DNA of 64,000 nt from Thinopyrum elongatum (GCA_011799875.1 CM022301.1:16741927-16805926); one strand, 5' to 3'. Positions 43,487 to 56,140 are shown, counted from the stretch's first letter. The notes: generated by a model not told the origin, from the letters alone. Numbers and translations are program-made.

Positions 43487-44092
43487 CTTGATTAGCTTAG
43501 ATTAGTTATATATATGTTTGTTTTTCTGACAACAGCATTTTAATGTATTTTTGTCGAATATGCACTAATGTGCATATCACCCACGAGCTTTTTTTTAACA
43601 CAGTACAGACGCAAGCGCTCATAGATACACACATACACTCACCCCTATGAACGCACACACGCACACCCTACCTTATGAGCACTTTCGAGAGACTGAGCCG
43701 GCATATCATCTTGAGATTTATGAAGTCATCGTAGGCGCCTCGTCGTTGACAGGAACGTTTCCTTCCACTGAAAGTGCATCGCCGGAAATCCTGAAATAAA
43801 TCTAGGAATAATGCGATGAGTGGTCGGAGAGCGTGCACAACTTTTTAATGTTAGTAGAAAATTACCAATATTAATTCTTACTATATTACAGTAGTGTACA
43901 TGTCAGATACCCTCTCCGATTCGTTGTACATGCATGATGCCCATGCGCGGTGTGGTGTTAGTTACTAGCCCCAAATTAAAACCACCCATCAAATAATTAA
44001 CCAATCCCGATTATTACGCTTCTGGATTCTGCTGGGAGCTGGCCCAATCGATCACCATCGTCGCGGCGGCCGACTACTGCACGCTCCTCACA
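43487..44092 (+). promoter_or_regulatory. Upstream region of HtrA copy B, interrupted by a retroposon
   Basis: 43495-43550 and 43841-43955 together match 39855-40020. The block between them is an insertion (see next feature). From 43960 to the ATG at 44093 the sequence is specific to this copy. No clear TATA box is visible; ATAATTAACC at about 43994 is AT-rich but unproven. Confidence 0.5.
43589..43835 (-). mobile_element. Short retroposon-like insertion (SINE/LINE tail)
   Basis: Poly-T (43589-43596) followed by CAGACGCAAGCGCTCATAGA and GAGAGACTGAGCCGGCATAT is a dispersed grass repeat in minus orientation. The flanks carry similar strings (caacagcattttaatgt, caactttttaatgt), which fits an imperfect 14-17-bp target duplication. 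The related segment at 39855-40020 lacks the insertion. Confidence 0.6.
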
Positions 44093-47000
44093 ATGGCGAC
44101 GGAGACGACGGTGACCCGATCGCCGGAGCAATCCAAGAAATCGGGCAGCAGCGACGATGCGGAAGAGGAGAAGGAGGAGACTCAGGAGAGGGAGGCCAAG
44201 AAGATGAAGACCAATCCAGCGTCGGTGGAAGCCGCCGCCAGGGACGACGATGGGGACGAGGAGTTGGAGATCTCGTCTCCGCTCTGCGAGCCCTACATCC
44301 CCGACGAGCTGGACGACCCCTTCCGCTACCGGGGGATATCCGCCGCCTACAAGCTCGCGAGAGCCGAATTCTCTGAAAAACAAGGTCATCTTTCACTCCC
44401 CACCACACCCCACCCCGCCTGCCTCTGTCTCATCCTTCCGATGATCTTGCTGCAGGTCGCCTGGATAACCTGCCCACGCGCCAATATTTCGATCCGCCCG
44501 TCCTCCACGTCCCTGACCCCGGGAGGAAGGCCGCGCTCTCCACCGCGAGATCCCTCCTCCGTCTCTCCTCCACTCTAGGTATGACGGGACAACACCACGG
44601 GCGTGACTCCACGGCAAAACCTACCTAGCAAGCTGATACATAGATGCGTGAATTCATAGATGGCGAGCCGCTGGGGCATTCTGCCGGTCTCTGGATCGAC
44701 TGGGATGAGGAGAGCAGAACTGGCATCGTTCTGACGACCGCGTATCTGATCCGCGCCAAAAAGGCATCCAACAAAGGCCACCGGGGGCGCAAAGGCCGGT
44801 ACCAGTATCACCCTGGTGCTCTAGTAAGTACTCAATGAGGGAGGGAAACGTGAAAAGCGCTTCGCTTTGTCAATGTTCTATGAATTTTGCCTTACTTTCC
44901 GCGACTTTCCCCGATGTTTTGTTTCAGGTTACGGTTCACTTGCTTGATGACACCACTGCGGAGGGCCATCTGCTGTACCATCAGGAGCATTACGACATTG
45001 CTTTCTTCAAGGTTGCAGTGGATCAACGTGTTCAATCAGTCTCTTTTGCTGACACGGTCGGTGATGGTCAAGAGGCTTTGCGGCTTGGAAGAGAAGTAAA
45101 TTTGAATCTAAAGATAATCCGTGGCAAGGTGGAGTATCAGAATAATCTAATACTAGATGAGGGACACCACTACATGCATTTTTCTCGAAATAGAAAATAT
45201 GAGGTAAAGTATATTTTATTCGCGACTTTGTGAGATTATACTTTTCTTCTCACTATATACTTAGAGGCAAAAGCTCCAAAGACCTACCAACTTTATTAAT
45301 CAAAAAAGCATTCGTACAGATGGCAGATACACGAAGGAGAGAAAATGAGTGGAGGTCAAAGGCAAAGGGTTTTTACGTCCTACCTAGGGTAATCATGAGA
45401 TTCTACTTTATATGCATCATTTCCCAATTTTGAGTTATATTTAATATAACTTAATTTGACCTTCTATTTGGCAATTCATTAAACCTGTTATATGTAGTGT
45501 GAAGATGGTGGAGACCCCATCATTGATTTTGGTGGAAAGGTTGTGGGGATGACCAACCGTTGTGAAAGTTGGTATTTTGTTCCTTCTTCCATTTTGAATG
45601 GGTGCATCGATTTGTGGAGGAATTTTGGGTACGCATTCCTCCTCGGTTTTCTGGAAATCTATTCTTCATCAGTTATTCAACTTGCTGTTGGTAATTGAAT
45701 AATATATATGACTTCATCAACAGAGATAAAACATACGTTTAAATTGTTCAAACTGTTGTTATTTTGATGCTCTATGTTTATAATATTCGATAATATTTTT
45801 GTATCTCATTTACAAGTTCATGTGTGAGCGAGACTAGATTAGGGGTGTGACTTTGAACGGGGGCTAGGTGGAACATTGTAAGATTGTAAGGTGAATCATG
45901 ACGATACCTTTATAGGGCAAAGAGTGTTGGCCGCTGACGTAATTTTTGAGTGTTTTAGTACTACCTATATTGACGTTGCAAGATTGTAAGATGATTCACG
46001 ACGATCCCTTTATAGGGGAAAGGGCGTTGGTCACTGAGATAATTTGCGAGTGTTTTAGTGCTACTTATATCAGTGCATAATCAAAATTTCACGGAATGAT
46101 ATTTTTTATGTTAACTTAAAGGCCCCTTTTAATCGTAGCAATACTTTGTCGATGGCTTAATGTAAAATCATGTTAGGACTTTATAGGTGCATCCCTCGGC
46201 TCCTCCTTGGTTTGCAGTTTGAGGCCATAAAGTTTCTAGATCCTACACATGCTGAATATATATGGCGCAAGTTAAACATTGATGATGGTCTTGTTGTTGA
46301 GGAGGTATGTACAATTTATGTTTCGTAATTGTATTTTCATGCATGTTATCAAGTAGTATTACTTATTGCCAACTAACCTAGGTGTCAACCGCATCACATG
46401 CTGAGGAAGTTGGAATCCGAGTAGGTGATATTATTCAATGCATTAACGGAGAACGCATTTCTACCACAACTGAGGTAGGTGTATTATGATTTTGTTAGAT
46501 TATAAATAAAATAAAAAATGTAATAATTATCATTGCTATTGTTAGTATTATTATTTTCTTTTCTTCTTGTAATTTCTTGTTTTCTTGGTGCTATTATCAG
46601 TTGGAAAACAAGTTGCTGAGCATATGTAGGGGCAATTTTGATAGAGGAACTGACATTAATGGCAAAGTGGATGTTACTGTAAGTTCAAACTGGTGTTTAA
46701 AATCATGCTTCCCTCGACCCGTGCCATCCATTCTTTCATAAATAATAATGATTTGTAAAATATTAGCACTAATAAATTGTCGCACTAACTATACAGGTAC
46801 GGGTATTTCACATGGCCAACCGTCTCTGGAGAACACAACATTTAAGCGTAAATGTATCTGACCGGCGAGAAGTTGTTGAACGAGGTATACATCTCCGTCT
46901 TTTTAAACCTGCTCCCATCTAAATCTGATGTGGATTGTTGATTCTGAATCTCAAGTTTTTTGCACCCATTTTCTTTAGATTCACTTACATATATTGTGCA

Positions 47001-47457
47001 GTCATATGTTACATCCACTAGATGTTTTGAATATCACAATATACATGCAGTATACAAGTCACCCTTTTGGACTTGTCGAATGTACAATATTCATCATTTT
47101 CAGGTCAACGAGTTCTTTTTTTATGCCAAATCATCCATGTTTTTTTTTCGCACTTGACATTGCATTGGACCGATAGAATGCATGCACTTGTTGGCGTGTT
47201 CATGCCTTACAATTCTTAACACTAGCTTAGAGACGCCTTTCATTATGAAGAATATATATTGAACTCTACTTGCATGCGTACTTTATTCAGTATACATGTA
47301 TACAAAACCTACTCTTAACAATGCTAATTTTCATTTTGTAGCTTATTATCCTATCACAAATAGAGAAGAGTTTTCTTCTCAGGTGTCACCTGAACAAGTT
47401 GACTCAGACTCAGACTCAGAGTCGGACTCAGACTCGAACTTGAGCCGCTTCATGTGA
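44093..47457 (+). CDS. HtrA/Deg-like protein with PDZ domain, copy B (probable pseudoprotease)
   Basis: The 11-exon model is 44093-44384, 44456-44578, 44660-44823, 44928-45203, 45320-45388, 45498-45628, 46187-46304, 46382-46474, 46601-46678, 46797-46884 and 47342-47457. All have GT/AG borders and matching phases, giving 515 residues without a stop. Residues 1-60 are acidic and disordered. The trypsin-like part is about 140-350, PDZ about 395-465 (AEEVGIRVGDIIQCINGERI), with a Ser/Asp tail. In active HtrA the catalytic His lies in LTNAHV; here the site reads LTTAYLI (Tyr, about residue 167). Asp is kept (HYDIAFFKV, about 216). The GNSGGP site reads CEDGGDP, without Ser. The protein therefore probably binds peptides without cutting them. 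It resembles the grass genes called putative protease Do-like 14. AATAAA at 47497-47502 may be the poly(A) signal. Exon 5 is the least certain. Confidence 0.8.
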
Positions 47458-48111
47458 TGGTACATGTCATCCAAGTAATTTTTGTATGATGGAAGGAATA
47501 AAATCAAGAAGAAGAAGACAAGATTGTTTACCTAGGTAGGAAAAATGCATCCTACCACTCAGGGATAATTACTCCACATGTCCCATATACTACCGTGTGT
47601 AGTATATATATTAATTTATCATTCTAAACATGTTCACAAAGTATATCTAAGGAATTTCAAAGCAACCTATACAAAGAAAGTGCATGTGAGTCCATAGTTT
47701 TTTGTATATTTTGAAAATACCTTCGTATTTGTATGTATACCACAATATACTAAAAAAGTACACCCTACCTAAAATGTACGATATATACTACCCAAATATT
47801 CTTATATACTACATACTACACATACATACTCTTGGTTTTGACAAATACTACATGCAACATACAAAGCTCACGTGAGGGATTTTTATTGACACTGAGACCA
47901 GGAGTTTCAGTGCTAAAAGGATCTCTTATGTAGTTTAGGCAGACCCACCACATGTAATATTATCATCATTATACACATGTCTATAGGCACCTCATAGGAC
48001 TTGTCTTTCCTTTTTCGCTAAACATTTAACTATAGGTGCTAAAAGGATTATTACCAAATGTGCATTTCTTACTTTGTATTTGTATGTGCCTACATGCATG
48101 CGTGTTGCGTA
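47458..48111. other. 3' region of HtrA copy B; duplicated flank
   Basis: It holds the poly(A) signal (47497-47502) and downstream sequence homologous to the flank of copy A (47877-48015 against about 26880-26973 and 30013-30040). The rest is AT-rich, with repeated ATACTACATACTACACATAC-type words at 47760-47850. No gene is seen. Confidence 0.6.
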
Positions 48112-48269
48112 CTCCCTCAGTTCCTAAATATAAGACCTTTTAGAGATTCCACTATGGACTACATACAGATGTATATAGACATATTTTAGAGTGTAGGTTC
48201 ACTCATTTTGCTCCGTATGTAGTCTATAGTGTAATCTCTAAAAGGTCTTATATTTAGGAACTGAGGTAG
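48112..48269. mobile_element. Stowaway MITE
   Basis: It begins CTCCCTCAGTTCCTAAATAT and ends with the inverse (ATATTTAGGAACTGAGGTAG), 158 bp, flanked by TA (48110-48111, 48270-48271). The arms pair further inward (AGACCTTTTAGAGATT against AATCTCTAAAAGGTCT). Confidence 0.95.
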
Positions 48270-48271
48270 TA

Positions 48272-51200
48272 CTTTGTTTTAGCAAAAGAGAGGCTACCCT
48301 CTCTAATTTTCATTATAGAAAACAAATGTCTTACTAAAAGAAGAAAAAAGGGACCGCCAGAACCAAATCCTTCACGGATTGGGAGGGGGGTCATCCCAAT
48401 CCAGCCACCACCAGGCTTCTGATCATGCAAGATCAGCAGCGAACCTAGAAGGCCAGACAACATCTCGAAGCCTTCCAGGCACACAAAACAACCCAGATAG
48501 GTATCTACTACAACTATCAACGAGAGCTATAAACTAAGAACCAGGAGAAACACAAGGAAGATAATGTTCTAGGTATTTGCTGGGATGAGACCAGAGTCGT
48601 ATAAACCACACTTCAAAGCCATCCCTCCTTCTGCTGCAGCCCGCCTACTGATCTCCCGCCGAAGCACCCCCGAGCTCCATCCTTGGGACGCTCTAAATAT
48701 TTCACTTGCTACTTGCTCGAGAAGCCTTGCTCCCACCCTCGACATTCTTGTGTCGGGCTCCTTTATCTGCAAAATAAACCAACCGACGATCCAAGCACAT
48801 ATTATTTTCACAATTGTCAACGGATCACCAAGAATTTTTCTATTAAGGAAAATATCATTTCTGGACCTCCACAAGGACCAGAACATTGCAACAATCCTCA
48901 CCAGGACAATTTTTGTGTCCTGGATGGTGAAGGTTTTAATCAATCTAGAGAAACAATCATCTAAGTTCACAGGAATAGAACAAAGATCAATGCACATTTT
49001 AGTAGATTCCACAACAATTTAGCAAGAGAGTAGCTGAAAAACAAGTGATCAGTGGTTTCCTCCTCGTCACATTTGGCACACCCTTTCTGTCCTTTCCATC
49101 CTCTTTTTAAGATATCTTTAGTCAATATACTTCTTCTATTTACTAGCCAAAGAAAAACCTTTGATTTTGGGAGGAATTTTAATTTTCCACAACAATTTTT
49201 TTGGGAATCCCACATCAGATTTAACTAAGGACTTGACAGTGAATTTTCTATCAGTAGTCAAAATCCACTTAATTTGGTATTTCCCTTCATACATCTCACA
49301 TCTGGCTTTCAAACTCTCCCAAAGAGTTAGGTTCTCTCCCAGAAAGTTCTTCTAAAGGAAAAAAATCTACCAACCCTTCTCAATAGCATCGGCTACCGAG
49401 ATATTATGGTCAAAGCTGATCAAATATAGCCTTGTATATGATTCTTTTAGGGGTTTACCATCTACCCACCAATCTTCCCAAAACGTAGTATTTTTTCATC
49501 ACCCAATAAAACAAACCTTTCACTTCCAAAATACTAGACTAGAAGTGAGAGCCACACCAACTTTAGGTTTTACACCACATAGACATTTATCTTTCTTATA
49601 TTTGTTATTGAGGACTTCCTTCCATAATCCATTTTTAGTTTCTAACATCCAAATCCATTTGGCTAGCAGGGCTTTGTTCATTATTTCTAGATTTAAAATC
49701 CCAAGCCCTCGTGTTGTTTAGCAAGGCAACATGTCTACCAATTGACTAAGTGATATTTCTTTTTTATCTTCATCCTCTTGACAGACCAACCTAACTCTAT
49801 AAAAGTCAGCTTTCTTCCTAACTCCAACTCGAATAGGATAGAAAGACACATGAACAAGAGAATAATAGTTAGACAAGACTGGACTAAAGCGACTCTGCCA
49901 ACTATGTTTAGCAATCTCCCCATGCCAGCAAGCACATCTTTTTTCAATTTTCCGAGTCACTATTTTCCAATGTATATTCCTAATTCTAATGTCATGTACT
50001 GGCATCCCCAAGTATTGGAGGGGCATCTCACTACTCTCACAAGTAAATATGTCTTGATATATTGAAGCTTTTCCTACAATATCAGGAAATAATAAAAGTT
50101 CACTTTGTGAAAGTTAATAGACATCCCAGACATTTGTTCATAAGCTCATAATATGAATTGAAGATTCTTGGCACTTTTAGTATCATCTTGCAACAAAAAA
50201 TGGTGTCATCTACATATTGCAGCATGTTCACCCCGTTGTGGATATTATCAGCTAGTATCCCTTTCATAAATCCATTTTATTTAGCATTATTCATAATAAT
50301 GGCGAGAGCATCAGCTGCTACATCAAAGACTAAGAGGGACAAGTCATCTCCATGTCTCAGCGCTTTGTATGTTTTGAAATATGGGCCAATTGCATCATTT
50401 ACTTTGATCCCAACATGTCCTCCCCTCATAGTGTGCATCACCAAGTCACACAACTTGTTAATGAAGAAGTTCGATCTAAGCATTTTATGAACAAAAAGGC
50501 CACTTAATTTTTTCATATGCTTTCTCAAAGTGTACTTGAAAGAGAAAGGCATTTTGTTTCTTAAAATGAATAGTATGAAGAGCTACATGTAAATAAACAC
50601 TCCCTCCATGATGTATCTACCTTTAATAAAAGCAGTTTGGTTATCAGAAATCACAAGGTTGACCACTTTACTAAGCCTGTTCATCAAAACTTTAGTGATA
50701 AATTTAAAATCACATTCAGCAAACAGATGGGTCTTAATTTCTTAATTTGTTTTGCATCCTTGGTCTTGGGGACAAGAGTGATAATCCCATTGTTGAGTGT
50801 AGCTATATCTGAAACTCCACTATGGAAATCATCAAGAAGTTTTTTAAGATCTCATTTTACCACTTGCCAAAAATGTTGATAAAAGTCAGCAGGAAACCCA
50901 TCAGGGCCAGGGATTTTGTTTCTTTCATACCAAAAACCACTTCCGTGAGTTCCTCCATAGTAAGGGTTTAACCAAGTCCTCAGCTAGTTGTCCAGACATG
51001 TGTTCAACATTGTCAATATTTAGAGACACTGAAGAAACTTCAGCATGACCAAACAACTCCGTGAAGAAGTTAGTAATATATTTCCCACCCCCCCCCCCCC
51101 CCCCCTTCAATCACCTCCTGGTCTTGATCCAGAGAAGTGATTCTATTTTTTTTTCTTCTACCATTAGCTTTGCCATGATAATACCTAGTATTACAATCAC

Positions 51201-51490
51201 CCTCTTCAATTTCTCTCTCCTTATATTTCCGCAGCCACTTCATCTCCTCTTGCTTCAATAACCTCCCTGATTGTTCTCTTAATTCTTTCTGTTCAGGTCT
51301 AGTCACATTAGTAGGCCCATTTGACCTCGGCATGTTTATCAATCTCTTTAAATCCTTCAAGATATTTTTTATTTTTCTATACCAAGCATCTGCATTAATA
51401 TTCCATCCTCTATTTTTTCTCCTCAAAACTCTAAGTTTCTCTTGCCTTGCCCTTTGTAGGTTATGCAGAGCTATTGAATCAACGAAATCG
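48272..51490 (-). mobile_element. LINE, 5'-truncated and heavily decayed, minus strand
   Basis: Reading leftward, a pre-RT segment (51480-51070, with EMKWLRKYKEREIEEGDCNT) is followed by the RT. RT pieces include a degraded RHGDDLSLLVFDVAADAL (about 50340) and LQYVDDTIF with the catalytic YVDD (about 50200-50225). Next come YLGMPVHD (50020) and a zf-RVT end (49215-48967: KVFLWLVNRRSILTKDIL, CAKCDEEETTDHLF). The final part has WSLWRSRNDIFLNRK (about 48850). Many stops and frameshifts separate these pieces. The 3' end with T-rich sequence lies next to the Stowaway at 48269. A run of 18 C at 51088-51105 falls inside. Confidence 0.88.
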
Positions 51491-53790
51491 GGAGGAGAAC
51501 AGCTCATGGTCGCTGCTGCATGTGACTGCGCAGCAAGCACGCTGCACTATAGCTAGATTGTTATATAAACTACATGACAGATTGTCGTTCCAACGTCGTT
51601 TTGTCCGTGCAGAGCCCCATGCAACCTCATGCCTCGCCCTCTTCTCCATACACTTACGCCTCCGCCCCAACTCCTCCACCGTCACCGCCGCATGCCCACT
51701 CCTGCCCTGCCTTCTCTCTTCCTCCTCTTCGGCCTCCCCTCCCTCCACAATTCATGATCCCACAGGATCTACCTCGCCATGGACAACGCCACCGACAGAG
51801 GCAGTAAAGAAAGCCCGTTGCAGCGACCACTAAGGGGAAGATCACCTTCAAGGCGATGCCCATGGACAAGGAGAGCAGCCCCCTCAAAAAGAGGTGGCTC
51901 CTCGGAGGCCCCATGTTGCCTTGTTTCATTCTAGAATTTGGATCTCGCTTGAGCTCTATTGGAAGAATTGGATCCATTTGTCGATTATGTGTTGGAAAAC
52001 TGCCCGCAAAGTTCTTCAAAGAACATCGCTGGTTTTGACAAGGTGGGTTGTTTAACTTGACGTTTTTGTTTACTCCCGCATAGTGCCCTGTGAGCCCTTT
52101 TCAACTTTGCCCATATATAAAATTTGGTCCAGCGTTGACATTTTACAACTTGTTAGACATAATTTGAATTTTAGCAAAGTAGCTCACTGAAAAAGTGTAG
52201 ATCTTACATACATATTTTGGAATGTGATAAACGGTTGTCTGCTATAAGACCATACTAGTATCGTAATAGTCTAATTGACGATTAGGAATAGTAGAGGGTT
52301 AGAATTTGATCGTATCATTTGTCTTGCTAATTGTTTTGTGAATTGTCCGGATGCATGTAAAAACTGTTTCATGATCAAGAGCTTAACCTGAGTCTGTCTC
52401 CAATCACTATAAGTTAGAACTTTCAATCCTCACTTTCGCTTGGTGGAACTCGAGATTCACTTCAATGTCTCGTCCTCGTCACCTGTTGCTTTTATCAAAC
52501 AATCAGATATTGTTGCTTGCGAAGCTTGACAAGACTAAAGCTGCATTTGGTACATATTTTGGAGGAGAACGTGAGGTACCTTTTCTTCAATTAAAACTTG
52601 TGTCCGACTTTAAAAAGTTCATTATGTGTAAAAAAAATCTCACAGAAATTTTCAAAAATGACTCAGATCTATTATCAAAGTTCATCGGAAGTACAAAGCA
52701 CCTCAAACATAATAAAAATTGCATTGAGCTTCCGAGACAACCGAACGACCATTGCCGCCGTCAGAACGAGCCATCACCGATCCTCTACCGGAGCCGACTT
52801 GATGGCCGGAAAGTTTACGTGCACGTGCCCCTAAGGACCAGCGCTCTAGAGCCACAGTCGTCATGGTTGAACCCCTGAATAGATCTGAAACACCTGACAC
52901 CAAATCTCGCCACATGACGAAAAACCGTAACCACAGCATCCCAAGGAGACGGCTGGAATCTACGCCGGAGCTCCGCCGACTACGTCCAGATGGACGAACT
53001 CGAGGGGAATCGGAGTTAAAAAATGTTCATACGTTCAAAATGTGTCCATGATATTTTCTTTTAATGTTCAGAAAAGTGAAAACTTTTGTTCGCTTGATTC
53101 GTAAAAAATGTTAGAATGATCAAAAAATAGTCCATGTCACTTAAGAAATGTTCGAGCATTTAAAAATATAATTTGTGACATTTTAAAAATTGGTCATAAA
53201 ATGTAAAAACTTGTTCACAAATTTAGCTGAACTGTTCATAACATAGAAAAAATGTTTGTGTAATTTAACAAAGTTTTCTAACACTTAGCAAATGTTTGCG
53301 CATTTATAAAAAACATATTCATGACATTAATTTTAAGAATTGATCAACGTGTGTTTAAAAATTCTACTCTGTATTTAAAAAAAATTCAATGTGCATTTAA
53401 AAATGTTCAACAAGTATTCAGATAAACATTCAGTATGCATTTAAAAACTGTTCAGCTGTATCTAAGGAAAGTTAATTCTGTATACGAAACATGTTCAATG
53501 TGTGTTCACAGAATGTCAACATGTATTTAAAAAAAAGAAAAAACAAACAGGAAAAAGGAAACTAGAGATGAAAAACCTGAAGAAAAACGATGAAAACCGA
53601 TAGAGAAAAACACAGAGAAGAAAAAACATTACTCATAAAACCTTCACAAAAACGTCAAAAACCAAACGGAATGTTTCACAAAGGGGTCCTTGGAAAGCTT
53701 CTCAAAAACGGTAGCTACACCTTGTAGGGCCGGCCCATTTCACCGATCGCTTAAGGCGAGCGTTGGTACGAGAGTCTCGCAGTAAGCGAG
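51491..53790. other. Unclassified intergenic region with repeat-like segments; no gene I can support
   Basis: 51560-52040 has short open frames on both strands (for example MPMDKESSPLKKRWLLGGPM from 51856) without a recognised domain. 52680-53030 is GC-rich with CCCCTAAGGACCAGCGC and resembles non-coding LINE-associated repeat. 53030-53530 is made of degenerate AAAATGTTCA..TTTAAAAA words. GGGCCGGCCCAT at 53730 and the following GCGAGACATAGCATTTGCGG look like a DNA-transposon end. Confidence 0.45.
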
Positions 53791-53930
53791 ACATAGCATT
53801 TGCGGCTCACTAACCAAAGGCTGGGGCCCTCAGCCCTCTACAGCTGCAAAAAGGAGCCACACGTCCGTCCATGGCGACTTGGCCGAAGAAACAGCCAACC
53901 CGTCATGCGCTGGCCTATAGGCCTCGTTGT

Positions 53931-53937
53931 TATAAAC
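53931..53937 (+). promoter_or_regulatory. TATA box of the CASP-like gene
   Basis: TATAAACTAGCAGCC lies 98 bp before the ATG at 54029, and the leader between contains a CT-rich GCCTCCTGCC. The position fits a plant core promoter. Confidence 0.6.
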
Positions 53938-54028
53938 TAGCAGCCTCCTGCCTCGGCAAGAAGCCAGGCTAGAAGCGGAGAACAAATCTGCGTTGCTGCC
54001 AGCATCTAAGGAGAGCTAACAGCTCGCA

Positions 54029-55805
54029 ATGGCGTCTAGCAAGATTGCTCTGCCGTCTGCCGTCCTGGTGCTCCGGCTCCTCACCCTCGCGCTCCTCCTC
54101 GCGTCTCTCGTCCTCATCTTGGTCGACAAGTTCCACGTCTCTGACGCCGAGGCCATTCTCCTGGACGTCCCGGCGAAGGAGATCACCTTCAAGGACGTCT
54201 ACGCGTACAGGTACTCCTGTCCGTGTTTGCCATGTACATCCTTTGATCCTTTTTACTCCCTGTATTAGATTTGTGTTTTAAACAATTTAGACGAACTGTT
54301 CATAACACATAAGTATTACTAGGTAGCATGCGTGTGGTTTCATGTCCTTTTATTCTCGGCTTATTTAGGTGAGAGAATTCCTTATCTAACATTGTCTAAA
54401 GTTTTTATTGCCTATTTGACGCCGAAAAAAATACTTTTCCCCTATCTAACACAGCCTTTAAATTTGTTCCCAATATAACACTTCCATCTATTTTTTGCGC
54501 AAACAGTCTTAAATGGCATGTGAAATTACAATTCTACCCTGAGACATCTATTCAGTCCTTTTATTTATTCCGGTGTTTTATTTAAGGTGTGAGTCCATGG
54601 TTAGTGTAACCGAATAAGCCGATGTCTTATTCCGGTGTCCTATTCCTGGAGATCACACGTAAGAGTACAAGCAGCTAGCTCCCTACTGGATGGATTTTTT
54701 AAGCTAGCTTTGCACACAGCACAGGCTCGTATAAAACAACACGGCCGCCGGCTTGCTCGATGCACGGCTCGACTCGACGAAACACGCACACGGCACATGC
54801 GAACAATACGAGGACACGCCGAGTTGATTGCAAAAGGACCGTGTCGTGCCTTTGGATTTTTAATTGCTATTTCTGATTGGGGTGACGGCTCGGTGTACCT
54901 ATATATCAACTGCCAACACAAGCTAGACTATTCGGTATCAAACTCTAGTCCTATATGAAATCAATGCATATACATGCATACGTATAGGACACGGACATTG
55001 ACGAGTTGGGTAGTTGGGTTTAATTCCAACATTGGTGTTCTTGTGCATGGGGATTGTGGGCCGGGTGAAGCCAATGGCAATGACTTTGACCTGACTTAGG
55101 TGCTTCTAGTGCTAGGGGTAAACTTGTCATTTCATATGTCGTTTAACACCATTAGGTCAAAAAATGAACGGAAGTGCTATATTGGGAACAAAATTTAAAG
55201 TTGGTGTTATATAGGGAAGAAATATTTCTTCCATGTTAAATATGGAAACGAAATTTAAAACAGTGTCAAATAAGGAATTCTTTCTATTTAGGTACGTGCT
55301 GGCTATCGCTGTTGTTGGGTGCGTCTACACCCTGCTGCAGACACCGTTTGCGGCAGTCAGCATCGCCAGAAGGAAGACGAGGATCGGAGGCAGCGAGGGC
55401 GTCGCCTTGCTCCTCATATGCGCCGACGTGGTAAGAAACTAAGAATAGATTAGCCAGGGCGCAGCTTTCTACAATCTGCTCGCCAATCATAAATGTTTTG
55501 ATGGACGATCCAACCATCCATTACGACCACGTGTGCAGGTCTTCGCACTGGTGATCGCCACGGGCGCCGCCGCGGGCTACGGCTACACCGGCGACGCGAA
55601 GCGCAACGCCGACTACACGTACCGCAGCTGGGAACGGTTTGCTGCCGCGACCGGGAGTCTGATTCCCCCTGAGGTCACCCAGCTCAACACGGACATCAGC
55701 AGGTTCTTCGTGCTGGCCTTCTCCTCCGCCGGGCTCATGCTGCTCGCCGCCACCTGCATGGCTCTCATGATAATGATCTCCGTCTACGCGCTCGTCCGAA
55801 GATGA
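54029..55805 (+). CDS. CASP-like protein (CASPL, four-helix membrane protein)
   Basis: Three exons, 54029-54210, 55292-55430 and 55539-55805, with GT/AG borders and matching phases, give 195 residues, the usual family size. Four hydrophobic segments lie at about 9-32, 63-85, 97-122 and 162-190. The two polar residues conserved in the CASP family are present: Arg 16 in the first helix ([10 protein letters not shown]) and Asp 106 in the third ([12 protein letters not shown]). The long loop between helices 3 and 4 carries [14 protein letters not shown]. Casparian strip proteins form membrane scaffolds that recruit lignin-polymerising enzymes. CASP-like relatives are found in many tissues and most have no known function. 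The second-exon acceptor lies within a transposon target duplication (see element at 54371). AATAAA at 55886-55891 may be the poly(A) signal. Confidence 0.93.
54371..55284. mobile_element. Mutator-like non-autonomous transposon in intron 1 of the CASP-like gene
   Basis: 914 bp. The left end GAGAGAATTCCTTATCTAAC and the reverse of the right end GAAAGAATTCCTTATTTGAC form inverted termini. Further inward CCCAATATAACACTTCC is matched by the inverse of GGAAGTGCTATATTGGG, so the arms exceed 150 bp. The 9-bp target duplication TATTTAGGT is perfect at 54362-54370 and 55285-55293. No transposase is present. The duplication contains the acceptor AG of exon 2. Confidence 0.9.
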
Positions 55806-55885
55806 TGATTCGGTCCAACAGGTCTTCGATCGGATTTCCTCGATCATGTGGTTCTACACGATCATCACCTGACTGTCTTTTGGAG

Positions 55886-55891
55886 AATAAA
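55886..55891 (+). terminator. Probable poly(A) signal of the CASP-like gene
   Basis: AATAAATAACG lies 81 bp after the stop codon. Confidence 0.55.
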
Positions 55892-55974
55892 TAACGAGAA
55901 ATCTGATTGGCGACGCCAGCCCGCCTAGCAAAACCCAACACAATAGTGTTCCAAAAAAGAAAAAAACCAACACC

Positions 55975-56140
55975 ATTTTCTTAGAGCGAAAACGCCAGAG
56001 GCGTCCAGCTTTAAATTAATAAAGTCCATAACATAGGCAGAGTACTAACGACTAACAGACAATATAAGCCCCTCGGGCATCGCATGACAGTTAAGGTTCT
56101 AAGCCAAAAGGCATCGAGCAATATATGACCAGAAGGTCCA
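55975..56140 (-). mobile_element. LINE 3'-tail fragment
   Basis: AGAGCGAAAACGCCAGAGGC and CCAGCTTTAAATTAATAAAG resemble the reverse-read ends of other LINEs here (GCAAAAGAGAGGCTACCCTC at 48282). There is no coding part. The next LINE begins at 56141. Confidence 0.45.

Noticed and set aside
44575..44811. Minus-strand frame opposite HtrA exon 3, repeated at 61644-61904
   Set aside because: It is the antisense shadow of the conserved exon, which explains why it appears in both copies.
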